From assembly GCA_947179155.2 (NCBI GenBank), contig OX359282.1, forward strand, positions 32,520,221-32,584,220: a stretch of 64,000 bases of DNA, given 5' to 3'. Position numbers and translations under genes: made by a program. Numbering within the stretch: position 1 is the stretch's first letter; every line of letters begins with the position of its first letter. The stretch is from Hedera helix (taxonomy: Eukaryota > Streptophyta > Magnoliopsida > Apiales > Araliaceae). The notes under the pieces were generated by a model. That model saw only the letters and a list, made by a program, of their open reading frames with translations. It did no database searches and was not told the origin of the DNA. This document shows positions 10,690 to 23,000 of this stretch, piece after piece.

Positions 10690-11760
10690 AATACACTTTT
10701 ATAATAAAACAATCGTAAGATCATCTTACCAAACACTAATTTATTACTATTATTAAATAAGATTTTATTCTTACTTAGATAATATAATTTGAGAAGAAAA
10801 TAATATAGATTTTATCAAAATATTCTTAACTAATTAGAATTTATTACAATTATTAAAAGATAAGTATAATTATATTTAAATTATAAGTACTATTTTATTA
10901 CTGATTAGATAATATAATTTTAGAAAAAAATATTTGCTTATGAAGATCATCTTACATATACTAATTAAATAATTACTATTACTAAATTTTTAGTATAAAT
11001 GTAATTAATGCATTGGCCAATCATATGATCAGATTATTAAAGAAACAAACAATAAATAATTAGCAATATTGTGATTATGCAATAAAATCATCAGAAACAA
11101 AGATAATTAAGTAATATAATTTACAATGAAAGAATCATAAGACTATTTTACCAAATATCAAATTTTATTATTATTAAAATATAAATATAATTGTATTTAA
11201 AATATAGGTAGGATTTTATTATTATTATTATTACTTATATATAGAAGGGAACTACACTAAAAATTGCAATTTGGTTCTTTCGGTTTAACCAAGTCAATAA
11301 CAAGGATTAATATAATTTTACAAAGAAACAATCATAAAGTCATATTGCCTAACTTGAATTTGTTAATATTACTAAAATAAAGTAAAATTATATTTCAAGT
11401 ATAAGTAGTATTTTATTAAAACTACTATTAATTAAAATTCTAGTATTAGGATTATTAATACTAAAATTAGCTGCTACTATTATTAAAATATAAGTATACA
11501 TTTAATACATTGAACAACTATATAATTTAATTATTAAATTAAAAATTAAGAGCTAAAAATTAAACAATTTATCCAATAACATATTTATAATAAAAAATTA
11601 TGCATATAATTTATTATAGTATAAATTCATGAAATAAAATTCACAAAGATCATCTTACCTAACTTGAATATTTTAATATTATTAAATATACGTCTAATTA
11701 TATTTCAAGTATAAGTATGATTTTATTATTGCTAAGATAAGATAATTTTATAAGCAAACT
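10690..11760 (+). repeat. Degenerate array of about five related segments
   Basis: A composite motif recurs at about 10700, 10935, 11130, 11325 and 11645: an AATCATAAGATCATCTTACC-like word, then CTAACTTGAAT or a variant, then TATTATTAAATATAAGTATAATTATATTT and GTATGATTTTATTA-like words. Spacing is irregular (about 190-320 bp) and divergence is high. The pattern suggests an old tandem amplification with later indels. It ends about 600 bp upstream of the unc-13 homolog start. Confidence 0.5.
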
Positions 11761-12199
11761 ATTTCTTATAATAAGGACCTTATAAAATTTAATAAATAAA
11801 ATTTAAAAAAAAAGAAAATATTAACATGTAAAAAAACAAAATAGTCTGTTAACTCAAAAAGTAATATTATTTATTTTATTTAAAATGTTATATAAAAAAT
11901 ATTAACAAAAAATAAATATAAAATTTAAGAATCAAGAATACAAACCTGGGCAAAGTATACTACTAGTTAACTCTTAAAAATGAATAATAATCTGAAACAA
12001 AAAATATATATAACTTTTACTTTCAAAATATAAACTTATTTAGAAAATTTAAACTTCAGAAATATTCGGAAGACTTGTGCAAATTAAAATAGGAGTGCAA
12101 ACACCTTTACATTCTCTCGTTTTATCCGCAAAATAACGCTGCCCAAAACCAACCACAACACCTTCTCTCTCTCATTGCCAAGAAAACAAACTTTTACCT

Positions 12200-12346
12200 C
12201 TCTCTCTATCTGTCTCCTCTTTTTCATTATAAAGAATGCTCGGCTTCTCTCCCAGGGCCCTTCCGCCGGCTATTTAACTATAGATCCACTCGCCGGAGGC
12301 CGCGTCAGCCCCACCTACCCAAATCAATTAATTATACATATACAAC
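12200..12346 (+). promoter_or_regulatory. Putative TATA box and 5'UTR of the unc-13 homolog
   Basis: TTATAAAGA at about 12227-12235 lies some 115 bases before the ATG and follows a CT-rich stretch (12165-12215), as is common for plant leaders. The GC content rises sharply from about 12240 onward. The start site is inferred only. Confidence 0.35.
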
Positions 12347-12868
12347 ATGCTTCAAAATGACGAGGCCAAGTCGATCAGTACGGTCAACGACCTTGTCTGG
12401 CCGTTTGGGAACCTAGACGGCCTTGACCGGGACGACCTCCGCATGGCCGCCTACGAGATATTTTTCACGGCGTGCCGGTCGTCCCCGGGGTTCGGAGGGC
12501 GGAATGCTCTCACGTACTACCCTTCGGACGGCAGTGGGGACGGAATGCCGGGATCACCGGTGAAAGGGCCTGGAGTGGGGATGGCGGTGACCAGCAGGAT
12601 AAAAAGGGCATTGGGGTTGAAAATGTTGAAACGTGCTAGGTCTAGGCGGACCAATTCGTGCGGGTCTAACCCGAATTCGCCAAGAGATCCGAGCTCGGGA
12701 CCGGGAAGTCCCACGTTTGCGTTCAGTACGGTGCCGTCGCCGAGGCAGAGGCGGCCGCTCACGTCGGCGGAGATCATGAGGCAACAGATGAAGGTGTCGG
12801 ATCAGAGCGATAATAGGCTTCGCAAAACGCTCATGAGGACTCTTGTTGGCCAAGTAATTCGTAAAATG

Positions 12869-12922
<54 letters not shown>

Positions 12923-13415
12923 AGTACGTCACGTGCATGCATGTAATTAAGACATTAATTATATAGGATTTATCTTTATAACAAAATGAAAATTAAATAA
13001 TGAATTATTAAGAAAATGCAATAATTCATCATTTTATATGTAGTACTATAATTTATAAAATTATTAATCCAAAACTATTGTTATATATATGTTTTGGATT
13101 TGCCACTTAATTGATCTTGAATAGATTTGGATATTAGTATAATTTTATTTGTGTTGATAAAAATATATATATCCTTATATGTTCTTAGGCCTAAATATAA
13201 ATTAGTACCCTGAACTTTTAACGTTTTTCCACTTTGGGGATTGAACTCTCAATTTTTTCAATTGAGTGATTAAACTTTTAATTTTTTTCACTTTGGGGAT
13301 TGACTTATCTGTTTTTTCAATTAGGGGATTGAACTTTTAATTTTTTCTACTTTGGGGATTGTCTTCTCAATGTTTTTTAACAATAATTATAATAATAATA
13401 ATAATAATAATAGTA

Positions 13416-13501
<86 letters not shown>

Positions 13502-13610
13502 TACTATTACTATTATTATTATTATTATTACTATTACTATTAATATTTTATTATTATCATTATTAATATTATTATTGTAATTATTATTACTATTATTATA
13601 ATTATTATTG

Positions 13611-13672
<62 letters not shown>

Positions 13673-13749
13673 GCTATTATTATTATTATTATTACTATTA
13701 TTATTAATATTTTTATTTTTATTATTGCTATAATTATTATTATAATTAC

Positions 13750-13784
<35 letters not shown>

Positions 13785-16700
13785 GTATTATAATAATAAT
13801 AATAATTATTATTATTATTATTAAAAAAAATTGAGAAGACAATCCCCAAAGTGTAAAAAATTAAAAGTTCAATCCCCTAATTGAAAAAATAGACAAGTCA
13901 ATCCCCAAAGTGGAATAAATTAAAAGTTTAATCACTCAATTGAAAAAATTGAAAGTTTAATCCCCAAAGTGGAAAAACGTTAAAAGTTTAGGGTACTAAT
14001 TTATATTTAGGTCTATGTTCTTATGATTATTTAACGCCTTATATAATGAATCAAACTTTTACTATTATAATGGAGGTTCACAGGATATACATTTTTTTTT
14101 ATCACCAATCTTGTATGTGCGTTATATATTAACAAGATAAATACTTCCCATTTTTGTATTAAAAAAATTACGAACAAAATGGTTGCATCTACTATCGATC
14201 TGTAATTATGACTTGCTAATCTAAATGTGAGAGACTAATTAGTGGACAAAAGTATTTTTTAGCTATGAGTTCACCATTAATGTCATGTATATTATATGCA
14301 GATGGGCAGGAGAGCAGAGACTATAATCCTCCCCCTCGAGCTCCTCCGCCATCTAAAGCCATCCGAGTTCAACACTCCTGCTGAGTATCACCTATGGCAA
14401 AAGCGTCAGCTCAAGCTCCTCGAGGCCGGCCTCCTCCTCCACCCCGCAATCCCACTAGAAAAATCCAATGAATTTGCTCTCCGATTCACAGAAATCATCA
14501 ACGCCTGCGAGACAAAACCCATAGACACCAGCAAAAACTCCGAAACCATGAGAACCCTATGCAACTGCATTGTCTCTTTATCATGGCGAAGCCTCGGCGG
14601 CTCCCCCACCGACGTCTGCCACTGGGCAGACGGATTCCCCCTAAACGTCCACATTTACGTGGCGCTCCTCCACGCCATATTTGACACAAGAGACGAGACA
14701 TTAGTCCTCGACGAAGTCGATGAGTTGTTAGAGTTAATGAAAAAGACATGGACTACACTGGGGATTAATAGGTCAATACACAACTTGTGTTTTACTTGGG
14801 TTTTATTTGAACAATACATTGTCACGGGACAAGTGGAGGGGGATCTTCTTGGGGCGGCGCTGGCTATGTTGGCGGAGGTGGCGAATGATGCGAAGAAAGT
14901 GGATAGGGAGCCTATATATGTGAAGATGTTGGGGTGGACTTTGGCTTCAATGAAAAGGTGGTGTGAGAATAGGTTGTTGGATTATCATGGTAATTTTGAG
15001 AAGGGGAAAGTTGGGTTGATGGAGAGTATTTTGCCTATGGTTTTCTCAGCTACAAAGATATTGGAAGAAGATGTTCCGGGTTATGCTGCTGCTGCACAAG
15101 AGAAAGGGGATATAGCTTCGGATTTAACTGGGAATAGGGCTGATCTTTATATTCGATCTTCGTTGAGAAATGCATTCACAAAGGTAGGTTCTCCATTTGA
15201 AGCTAGTATTTGTTCTTCCGTTCTTTAATTTTGTTATACAATTTAAGCAAAGCAATGCCATATACACCTAATTTGTCAAAACGTTTGTCAAATGACGTTC
15301 TTAATCAGAGTGATTCTACATACACTTAATTTGTTTTTCCATCTATTCTTGACTTGTTAACGAATGCAAGATTTAGGTACACAAGTTAGACGTAGTTTCT
15401 TATAGATAACCGTTTAAGTGGAGGAATATCTTAGCTTTTTACAAACACAAAATTAGAATCCTCTTAGCTTACCTATTTTAATGTTTTTTCCATTAGTTTT
15501 ACCAATCTAACACTTGTATTTCCATCGTTTCTTGCTTTGATATGTATCTTAAAGATGCTACAAGATGGAAATGTCAATGGCAACATAGTTGAAGTACAAC
15601 ACGCGTGCGATACCCTCCTTCAAATAGCCAAAGACACAGAGGATTTGGCGGCGAAGGAGAAGGAAACCTATAGTTCAATACTCAAGAAATGGCACCCCAT
15701 TGCAGCCGGGGTTGCAGTAGTGACACTACACAGTTGCTATGGAACTTTGTTGAAGCAATACCTAGCTGGCACGTCCTCGCTAACGAATGAGACCATCGCA
15801 GTTTTGCAAAGGGCAGGGAAGCTAGAAAAGGTTTTGGTTCAAATGGTGGTTGAGGACTCGGTAGAATGCGAAGATGGAGGCAAAACTATTGTGAGAGAGA
15901 TGGTTCCTTATGAAGTCGAATCCATCATAGTGAAATATTTGAGGCAATGGATTCAAGATAGGTTGAAGAGAGGAAAAGATATTATTCAAAGAGAAAAAGA
16001 ATCTGAAGTAAGTGCTCTTTCTTAATTATATAATGGTGTTAAAAACACGAATTTAGATTCATGAAGTTGTCATACTCTTGATCATATATAAATTTATTAC
16101 TTTTTGTTACATGTGTCATCTAGCGCCCAATTCTGGGTCAGGATGGACACACCATTTGCTATAACAAATGTATCAAAAAATTATAAACTTAATTATATAT
16201 AGTCAAAAAACACGCACGTTTCATGTGATCGATGTAAATGAAAACTAACTGGTTTTTTTTGCAAATTATGTTATATAGACATGGAATCCAAAGTCAAAGA
16301 ATGAGCCATATGCAAATTCAGCCGTGGAGTTGATGAAATATGCTAAGCAAGCTGTGGATGAATTCTTTGAGACTCCAATTGGCATCGCGGAGGATTTAGC
16401 TCGTACTTTTGCTGATGGCTTAGAGCAACTCTTCCGAGATTACACCACATTTGTCGCATCTTGTGGTATGAATCATCTCCTTAAAATTTACTTATGTTAA
16501 TTAACAGTTAATGCATATAAGGATTTTTAATAATATATCATTGTAAAGAGTTCAATTATGTTGTCACACGTTTCATCTGTTATCCTACTCTTATATATTA
16601 TTGTCACAATTCTATTCTGTTTTTCTAGAATCTAGATGTATTTTGCGACTAAATAAAAATTAAGTAAAAAATAATACATGAGAAGAGACGGGAGATATGA

Positions 16701-18438
16701 GTGCCGATTTCGATTTTGTTGTGACACGTACATTGTGTTGGAGTTATTTTAATAAAATAAATTATTTTATTATTATATTATTAACTATGAGCTTTAATTT
16801 CCATTGGAGTTATAAAAGGATTAAGAGTTTTTTTTATTTGTATTAAGAATTAATTAAATTCAGTTACAATTTGAAGTTTTTATTCCATATTATGGTGCTT
16901 ACCGTTGCTTTGCTTGCATGTATATATTATCAGAAGCTTCATGTGGTAGAGAATGCTATGCTGATTTCCGTTAGCATGGGGTTTGTAAATCAGTGGATAG
17001 ATGATTTCCAAAACACGTGAGTTTATAAAAATTATAGAAGAGTAAGAGCAACACAGTGTTGGTATTTTTTTATTCATGCATGTATGTACATATCATGTGG
17101 GAGAAAAAATAATATATTGGGCAAAAATAAAACGGTGCGGAGTTCATGAAGTTTTGGACTCTCTAAATCATGTAGACTTTGTTGAGAGTAACAGCGTAGA
17201 GATTGTGTTGTTGTATTCTGGAAGTGACATGCATTGAACAATGATTTCTATGTGATAACGTGAATCATCTTAAGAAAAACTTTTTTTGTAACTTAATTCA
17301 CCGTCATGCTATTTGCGCTATTTCAGTTATTTTGATTGTATCATTTCATATTAATTTATTTATTTATTTGTGTAATTTTATTTATTTGTTCCTAGTATTT
17401 TTTATACCAAAATAACAACACAACGTGTTCGCACACTAATAACTATTTGTTTCTCATCTTGATTCAGGATCAAAGCAGAGCTATATCCCCACCCTCCCGC
17501 CCCTCACACGGTGCAACCGAGACTCAAAGTTCCTTACATTGTGGAAAATGGCCAGCCCTTGCACAGTCAGCTACGAAATTTCAACCCAAAACGACACAAA
17601 CGAAGGCAACAACCCTCGCCCTTCAACCAGCCGTGGCACCCAACGCCTCTACATCCGCCTCAACACCTTACATTATCTTCTCTCCCAACTCCACGCGCTC
17701 GACAAATCCCTCTCCCTCTCCCCTCGAATCATCCCCTCACCGCGCAGCAAACGTCTCAACAACCGCAGCCACCAGCTCACCAGCACCTACTTCGAGCACA
17801 CGCGTTCATCCATCCAGTCCGCCACGCAACACGTGTCAGAAGTTGCTGCGCATCGCCTAATCTTCCTTGACTCGAACTCTGTTTTTTATGGCAGCCTATA
17901 CATGCACAACGTCGAGAATTCGCGTATTCGGCCAGCTTTGAGGATACTAAAGCAAAACCTTACTCTTCTAAGTGCAATAGTTGCTGACCGTGTTCAACAA
18001 CTCGCGATAAAAGAAGTGATGAAGGCTGCTTTTGAGGCGTATCTTATGGTTTTGCTAGCCGGCGGAAGTTATAGAGTGTTTACTAGGGCGGATCATTGGA
18101 TGATTGAGGAAGATTTTGATAATTTAAAGAAGGTTTTTACTTGTGGGGAAGGTTTGATATCGGAGGAGACGGTAGAGAAGGAGAGCGACACAGTGGAAGG
18201 TGTGGTGGCGCTGATGGGGCAGTCGACGGAGAAACTTGTGGAAGATTTTAGTATTGTGGCATGTGAGGCTAGTGGGATAGGTGTTGTTGGGGCAGGACAG
18301 AAATTACCCATGCCACCGACAACTGGAAGGTGGAGTAGAGCAGATCCTAATACGATATTGAGGGTTTTGTGTCACAGAAATGATAGAGGGGCTAATCATT
18401 TCTTGAAGTGGACATTTCAATTAGCAAAGAGGAGGTAA
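12347..18438 (+). CDS. Protein unc-13 homolog (DUF810/PATROL1 family), five exons
   Basis: Exons 12347-12853, 14302-15183, 15555-16007, 16279-16465 and 17468-18438 join in frame at GT-AG sites to a complete 999-residue protein. Diagnostic stretches in order: AAYEIFFTACRSSPGFGG (about residues 34-51), RRPLTSAEIMRQQM, KTLMRTLVGQ at the exon 1/2 junction, MGRRAETIILPLELLRHLKP, VCHWADGFPLN, then KKWHPIAAGVAVVTLHSCYG, VPYEVESIIVKYLRQW, GLEQLFRDYTTFVASCGSKQ, and the C-terminal DPNTILRVLCHRND. These match plant DUF810 proteins, which carry Munc13-homology regions (MHD1 and MHD2) in the C-terminal half. From memory it is closest to Arabidopsis At2g33420 (about 1,039 aa). The family member PATROL1 controls delivery of a plasma-membrane H+-ATPase; the role of this member is inferred as vesicle tethering or exocytosis. 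Intron 1 holds a TA microsatellite and a Mutator-like MITE. Confidence 0.93.
12870..12920. repeat. (TA)n microsatellite in intron 1
   Basis: About 50 bp of AT dinucleotides begin 16 bases after the exon 1 donor of the unc-13 homolog. Confidence 0.95.
13188..14013. mobile_element. Mutator-like foldback MITE with ATT-repeat core, in intron 1
   Basis: Near-identical inverted arms of about 190 bp (13188-13377 and 13824-14013) start GGCCTAAATATAAATTAGT on the left and GACCTAAATATAAATTAGT when the right arm is inverted. Each arm holds four copies of a CACTTTGGGGATTGA-type subrepeat. A perfect 10-bp duplication, TATGTTCTTA, flanks the element (13178-13187 and 14014-14023), in the size range of Mutator-like insertions. 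The core (about 13380-13823) is AAT repeats followed by a long ATT run, so it can itself fold back. There is no transposase. The splice sites of intron 1 are not disturbed. Confidence 0.9.
17318..17425 (+). repeat. Dispersed repeat, copy 2 (intron 4 of the unc-13 homolog)
   Basis: Shares the word series GCTATTTCAGTTATTTTGAT, then GTATCATTTCATATTAATTT, TTTA repeats and GTGTAATTTTATTTATTTGT with 5418-5535, about 12 kb away, in the same orientation. Confidence 0.7.
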
Positions 18439-18898
18439 TTAATGGAGATACTTTTTTACATGTCCAAGGAAAAAAAAGAAAAACAAAAGAATGATGATTT
18501 TTTCTGTTACATGTATATAATGAAATATGGGAAGATCATCCTTTAGAGGAAGACCGGTTTCGGGTCGGGTTCAAACTTTGTGCATGGAAATCCAATGCAG
18601 GTGGCATTGTGTGTAACAGAATTGGATATGGCTTGGGGGAGGAAGCATGGTACTAATTTGGTGTTCAATTGTTTATAGGGTTAGCCAATATTTGTATTGT
18701 TGATGATGGGATGTTGAAATTCAATAAAGTTTTATCTGACGTTCTTGGTGTAATTCGAGCTATTTACTGTTAAAAATTGCAATTGAAAACTGAAATTTGT
18801 ATTATTGTGTAGAAGTGTTAGTTTGGGTTTCATTTCAAGGAAAGTAGCTTCAAGTGTGTTCTTTATGCTTTTATTGCTTAGAGCCTTAGGTTATATTT

Positions 18899-19214
18899 GT
18901 TTGTAAAAAAATATTTAGAATTAGATTATTTATCTTAATTTAATACTATTTTATATTATTTAATTATTTGATGAGGGATTATTAATTCTTTAATGTTAGA
19001 CTATTAATTTTATAAAGTCATTTAATAGTTTAAACTGAGAGGACTATTAATCTCAATTTTTTTATGAAATTATATAATCTTACATAAATAGCATTAAGAA
19101 TGATATAAAAAAATAATTCATAAGACTCCATCATAAGATAAAATAATTCAAAATAGTATTAAATTAATACAAATAATTTAATCATAAATATATTTTTTAT
19201 AAACAAATATATGC
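18899..19214. mobile_element. Tourist-like MITE, family member 1
   Basis: The element is 316 bp, with TTA on both sides (18896-18898, 19215-19217). Left end GGTTATATTTGTTTGT; right end inverted GCATATATTTGTTTAT. The inverted similarity extends over about 75 bp (TTAATTTAATACTATTTT on both arms). A related, less complete copy lies at 56299-56606. Confidence 0.75.
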
Positions 19215-19942
19215 TTACAGTATAGTTTGGACACTATATTTCGAGCCACGGGCATATTCTACTTGCTTGTCGTATACAGGTTCTCAAGCTGACATGCCTC
19301 CAAATTGCGAATGTTAATTAAGGGGAAAAACAAAATCGAGTCACTCAGTGTTCACGTCTAAGTAAATTTATTAAACTTAATTATCATCTTGTATCTAATT
19401 GTTAAATTTGTAAGTCTTCTTATCCAATTATAGCCAAAAAAAAAATTTAAAAAAAATATATTTTATTTGTTGAATAACACTTTGTCCATTCTAAATTATA
19501 AGATCATTATTGACTTTTTAAAAATTAATTTATAATATTTCTTAAATTTAAAATTAACATAATTTATTTAAGTTTTCAAAACAATTAATCTTATAACTAG
19601 TAATAATTTTTAAGTATTTTATAATGTTTATAATTATATTAACAAAAAATTAAATGAATTCATATCAATTTTGAGTTTGAAAATATTTAAAATTAACTTT
19701 TTAAAACTCAATATTAATCTTATAATTTAAAAATAAAAAAAATATTAAATAACACAATGTTATTAAATTTACTATCACAATTTCATGCTGTCGGCAAGCT
19801 AAACAATAACAAATTTAGAGGTAAGTAAAAAATAAAAATATAAGTAAAAAATAAAAATATACTTTTAAAATTAATTTTTTTTTATTAGAACTCTTTTGAA
19901 AAAGGAGGGAGTATTTATGTAAGCAAAGTGTCGGCAAGCTAA

Positions 19943-20020
19943 GTGTCGTTTAGTCCAAACTTCTCTCAAATTCTCTCATTAGAATTTGAGAGAAGTTTGG
20001 GCTTAAAATGTGTCGTTTAG
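19943..20020. promoter_or_regulatory. 20-bp-arm hairpin flanked by direct repeats upstream of cyanase
   Basis: Arms CCAAACTTCTCTCAAATTCT (19955-19974) and its exact complement (19981-20000) surround a 6-base loop. Outside them the 11-mer GTGTCGTTTAG occurs on both sides (19943-19953 and 20010-20020). It lies 21 bases upstream of the cyanase TATA box. It may be a tiny foldback insertion with a target duplication or a cis-element; the sequence alone cannot tell. Confidence 0.6.
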
Positions 20021-20040
20021 CCAAAAGAAAAGTTTGTTCA

Positions 20041-20049
20041 TTTATAAAG
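20041..20049 (+). promoter_or_regulatory. TATA box of the cyanase gene
   Basis: TTTATAAAG lies about 50 bases before the ATG at 20096, predicting a very short 5'UTR starting near 20072. Confidence 0.55.
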
Positions 20050-20095
20050 AGCAGTCGGCCACGGATATAGCAAGTGCCTTCGTGGTAAAGTTAAA

Positions 20096-23000
20096 ATGGA
20101 GAGAGAAAAGATAAAAGCAAGCATCGTGAGCTCGATTGAGACCGTGAAGCGGCAGTCAGGCAAGACGTACGGTCAGATTGCGGCGGAGACCGGTCTGACC
20201 AATGTTTACGTTTCCCAGATCCTGAAACGCCAAGCTCAGCTCAAGCCCGATACTGCCCCTAAACTCCGGGCAGCTCTGCCCCAACTGCCAGAGTCTCTCC
20301 TCCAAGAGATGATGGAACCACCCATGAGATCTTACAACCCCAATTTGATTCAAGAACCCACTGTTTACAGGTAATTCTTCCTCTCCCACCCACTTGGTTT
20401 GTTTTGAGTATTCTGTTGAATAATTTATCGGGGTTGGTTTATTTTTCTAGTATATGTCTAATTTATGCCTATCAATTTTGCTATAAGGAATTCCTTGTAA
20501 TCTTTTGTTTAGTTTGATGAGCAAGGATTGTGATTAAATAAATTAAATTTGTATGTTATAATCGAACTATATGACATGATGATAATCAATTTTTAAGAGC
20601 AGAGTGAAGTGTTAAATTCTATTCGAAAGTGATGGAAGCAAACTGTTGGGGAATTCTAGTGTTGCATTATTATTTGTAGTATCAAGTTTTTTTAACCAAT
20701 CATTGCTCTTAGAGTAAAGTTATATATTGTTTAGAACCTCTGTCCTTGTATGTTAGAATTGGTTAAAAGAATTTTGTTGAAATATCTGTCCATGGATTTA
20801 GCTATTGTGCCATCAACCAGTAACTGACTTCCAATTTATAGATTAAATGAAGCAGTCATGCACTTTGGGGAGAGCATCAAGGATATAATCAATGAGGAAT
20901 TTGGGGATGGCATGTAAGATACTCGTCTTTTGCTAATTATTCTAGTTTCAGTTTGGTAAATTCTCTTTTGATGCCTTTGATATTAGCATTTTCGTTCAAG
21001 ATAGACTTTTTCATATTCCTCTTTTAGAGTACCATACGACTGTTTCATGTTTCTTGTTTGTACCTCAACCATGTTTGAGACAATTGTCTATGTATTAATG
21101 AGTACCAAAGAATAACTTGAACCATATTAGTTTACCTCAATCAAATAGTTTTCTTTTACATTTGCACTGGTTTAAGGGGTATTAAGATAGTAGTACTAAT
21201 CCTCCCCCCCCCCCCCCCCCCCCCTTCTTTCCACCTTAATATGTACAAAATTTCAAAAGCATTATCAAGCTTTCAGTATTTAATTCTTCTCTTTAAAGGA
21301 AAATATTAATTGGCCTAAGCAGGCTGTAGAATTTCTCATATTTTCTTCTTTTATTTTTCATTTTTTTGTGAACATGACATTGTAGATTTCAGAAAACTCT
21401 TTTATCAAATATATTTTTCCAACTGCTTTGGTTATTTTTTGCTTGAAACCATCTCATTTTTTCTCACAAACAAGTCACCGATACAGAGCTAACTTGTTCA
21501 ACAGGAATGGCAATAGGAAAACATGTATGTCATATAGATCTTTGCGGTGTTATCACATTTGAAGCTTGAACTCATTGATGATAAGATGTTGATATCTTTT
21601 GGCCCTCCTTTGCGATGTTAAAAGAAAACAGAGTAGTGTGCTGTCACAACTAGATAACTAGTTGTTTAATTATGCACAATAAAAATGGTAGACTTTTAAA
21701 AATGTACTTGCATATCAAATATTGCAACCTCCTTCTAAGCTTAAGAGAGCATAGCATAATATCCTTTACCCCTTCCTTCACCATGTTAAAAACAAACATA
21801 ATAATATGCAATCACAACTAGATCAGTTGTTGTTTAATTATACTCAATAAAAGTAAAAGACTTTCAACAAATGTACTAGCATATCAAATATTACAATCTC
21901 CTTCTATGCTCAAGAGAGTATAGCATATGCTTGCTAAATGCTAGGACTCTTGTAGGGGAAAATTTTGAATACGAGTATCAGTCAAATCAATTAGTTTGTC
22001 ATAGGTCAGTCATAACTAATAAGTAAGGTTTTTGTTGCTTTAGCTTATATGTCATACATGCGAAGGCACATGGCTCAAGAAGTAGTGTGTTATTATTAGG
22101 AAGTTAGATTTGAGAGAGACTGAAGGAATTATCAAGTAGTGAAATGCTTCTCAAAATAAATCATGTCTATCAATTGCACTTTTGATTATTACATCTAATG
22201 TAAAAAAAATTATGATTATGATTCAAATCTCAATCATTGTTTTGCTCAAAAGTTAAGCCCCCCCTTCCCATAGTTGAACCTTCCCATACCTAGAAATTCT
22301 TTAGGTGTTTTGAATACATGTGCCATGTGGTAGAACATAGGGAGCGCAGATGCCTGTGAGTGTGTAGAACTCATTTTGGACATCAACACTTCACAAATGT
22401 TTTCGGACACGTGTCCTTTTGTAATTTAATAGTAAAATCTTTATTCACAATTCTAGGTCACTAGCTCAAATGTTTTCAACCAACCTCGAGTTATGACTTC
22501 CTTTCTAATGCATATTGAGATATGTAATAACTGTTAGAAATAAAAAATAAATATAATTATATTTTCCAAAGCATGACATGGTCTTCATTAAAGTAGTGAC
22601 TTTAGGAAGGGGTAGTAAACATTTTCTGGATTAAATATTAAAACTATTATATGAGATCTGATATTTGAATTGTTTTCTTTATATACCTGTTTAGCATGTC
22701 AGCTATAGACTTCTACTGCTCTGTGGATAAAGTTAAAGGTGTGGATGGGAAGGATCGATTGGTTGTGACTTTTGATGGGAAGTATTTGCCTTATTCTGAG
22801 CAGGTGAGTTGTTTGTTTTTTTAAAACTAATTGAATATTGTTTGAGTAGCATAACATAATAAAGGCTGAAGCGGTTGTAGTGTATGATAACTGAAGTTAC
22901 TGAACATGTGGATGGTTTTATGGAAAAATAATGTTAACGAACTCGCATGGGTAAACGTATAGCCATAATTATATACCATTTATTCAAATAAATACCTCAT

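Larger units (their letters stand above)
18439..20040. other. Intergenic region between the unc-13 homolog and cyanase
   Basis: Holds the 3'UTR of the unc-13 homolog (AATAAA-like signal at 18722-18728), a Tourist-like MITE (18899-19214), a decayed Stowaway-like segment ending GGAGGGAGTATTTA (about 19903-19917) and the cyanase upstream hairpin. The word GTCGGCAAGCTAA occurs at about 19790 and 19931, bracketing the Stowaway-like end. Confidence 0.55.

Noticed and set aside
12175..12360. 61-codon open frame upstream of the unc-13 homolog as an upstream ORF
   Set aside because: It begins with a non-ATG codon (TTG) within the CT-rich leader, so it is not counted as a uORF; its overlap with the true start is incidental.
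12517..12853. Minus-strand open frames of 86 and 99 codons
   Set aside because: Shadows of exon 1 of the unc-13 homolog, which is GC-rich and therefore open in several frames.
13352..13849. Open frames of poly-Asn/Tyr/Ile on both strands
   Set aside because: They are translations of the AAT/ATT microsatellite core of the Mutator-like MITE.
17447..17870. Alternative plus-strand frames of 137 and 119 codons
   Set aside because: Ser/Thr/Pro-rich shadows in other frames of exon 5 of the unc-13 homolog, whose in-frame reading has clear family motifs.
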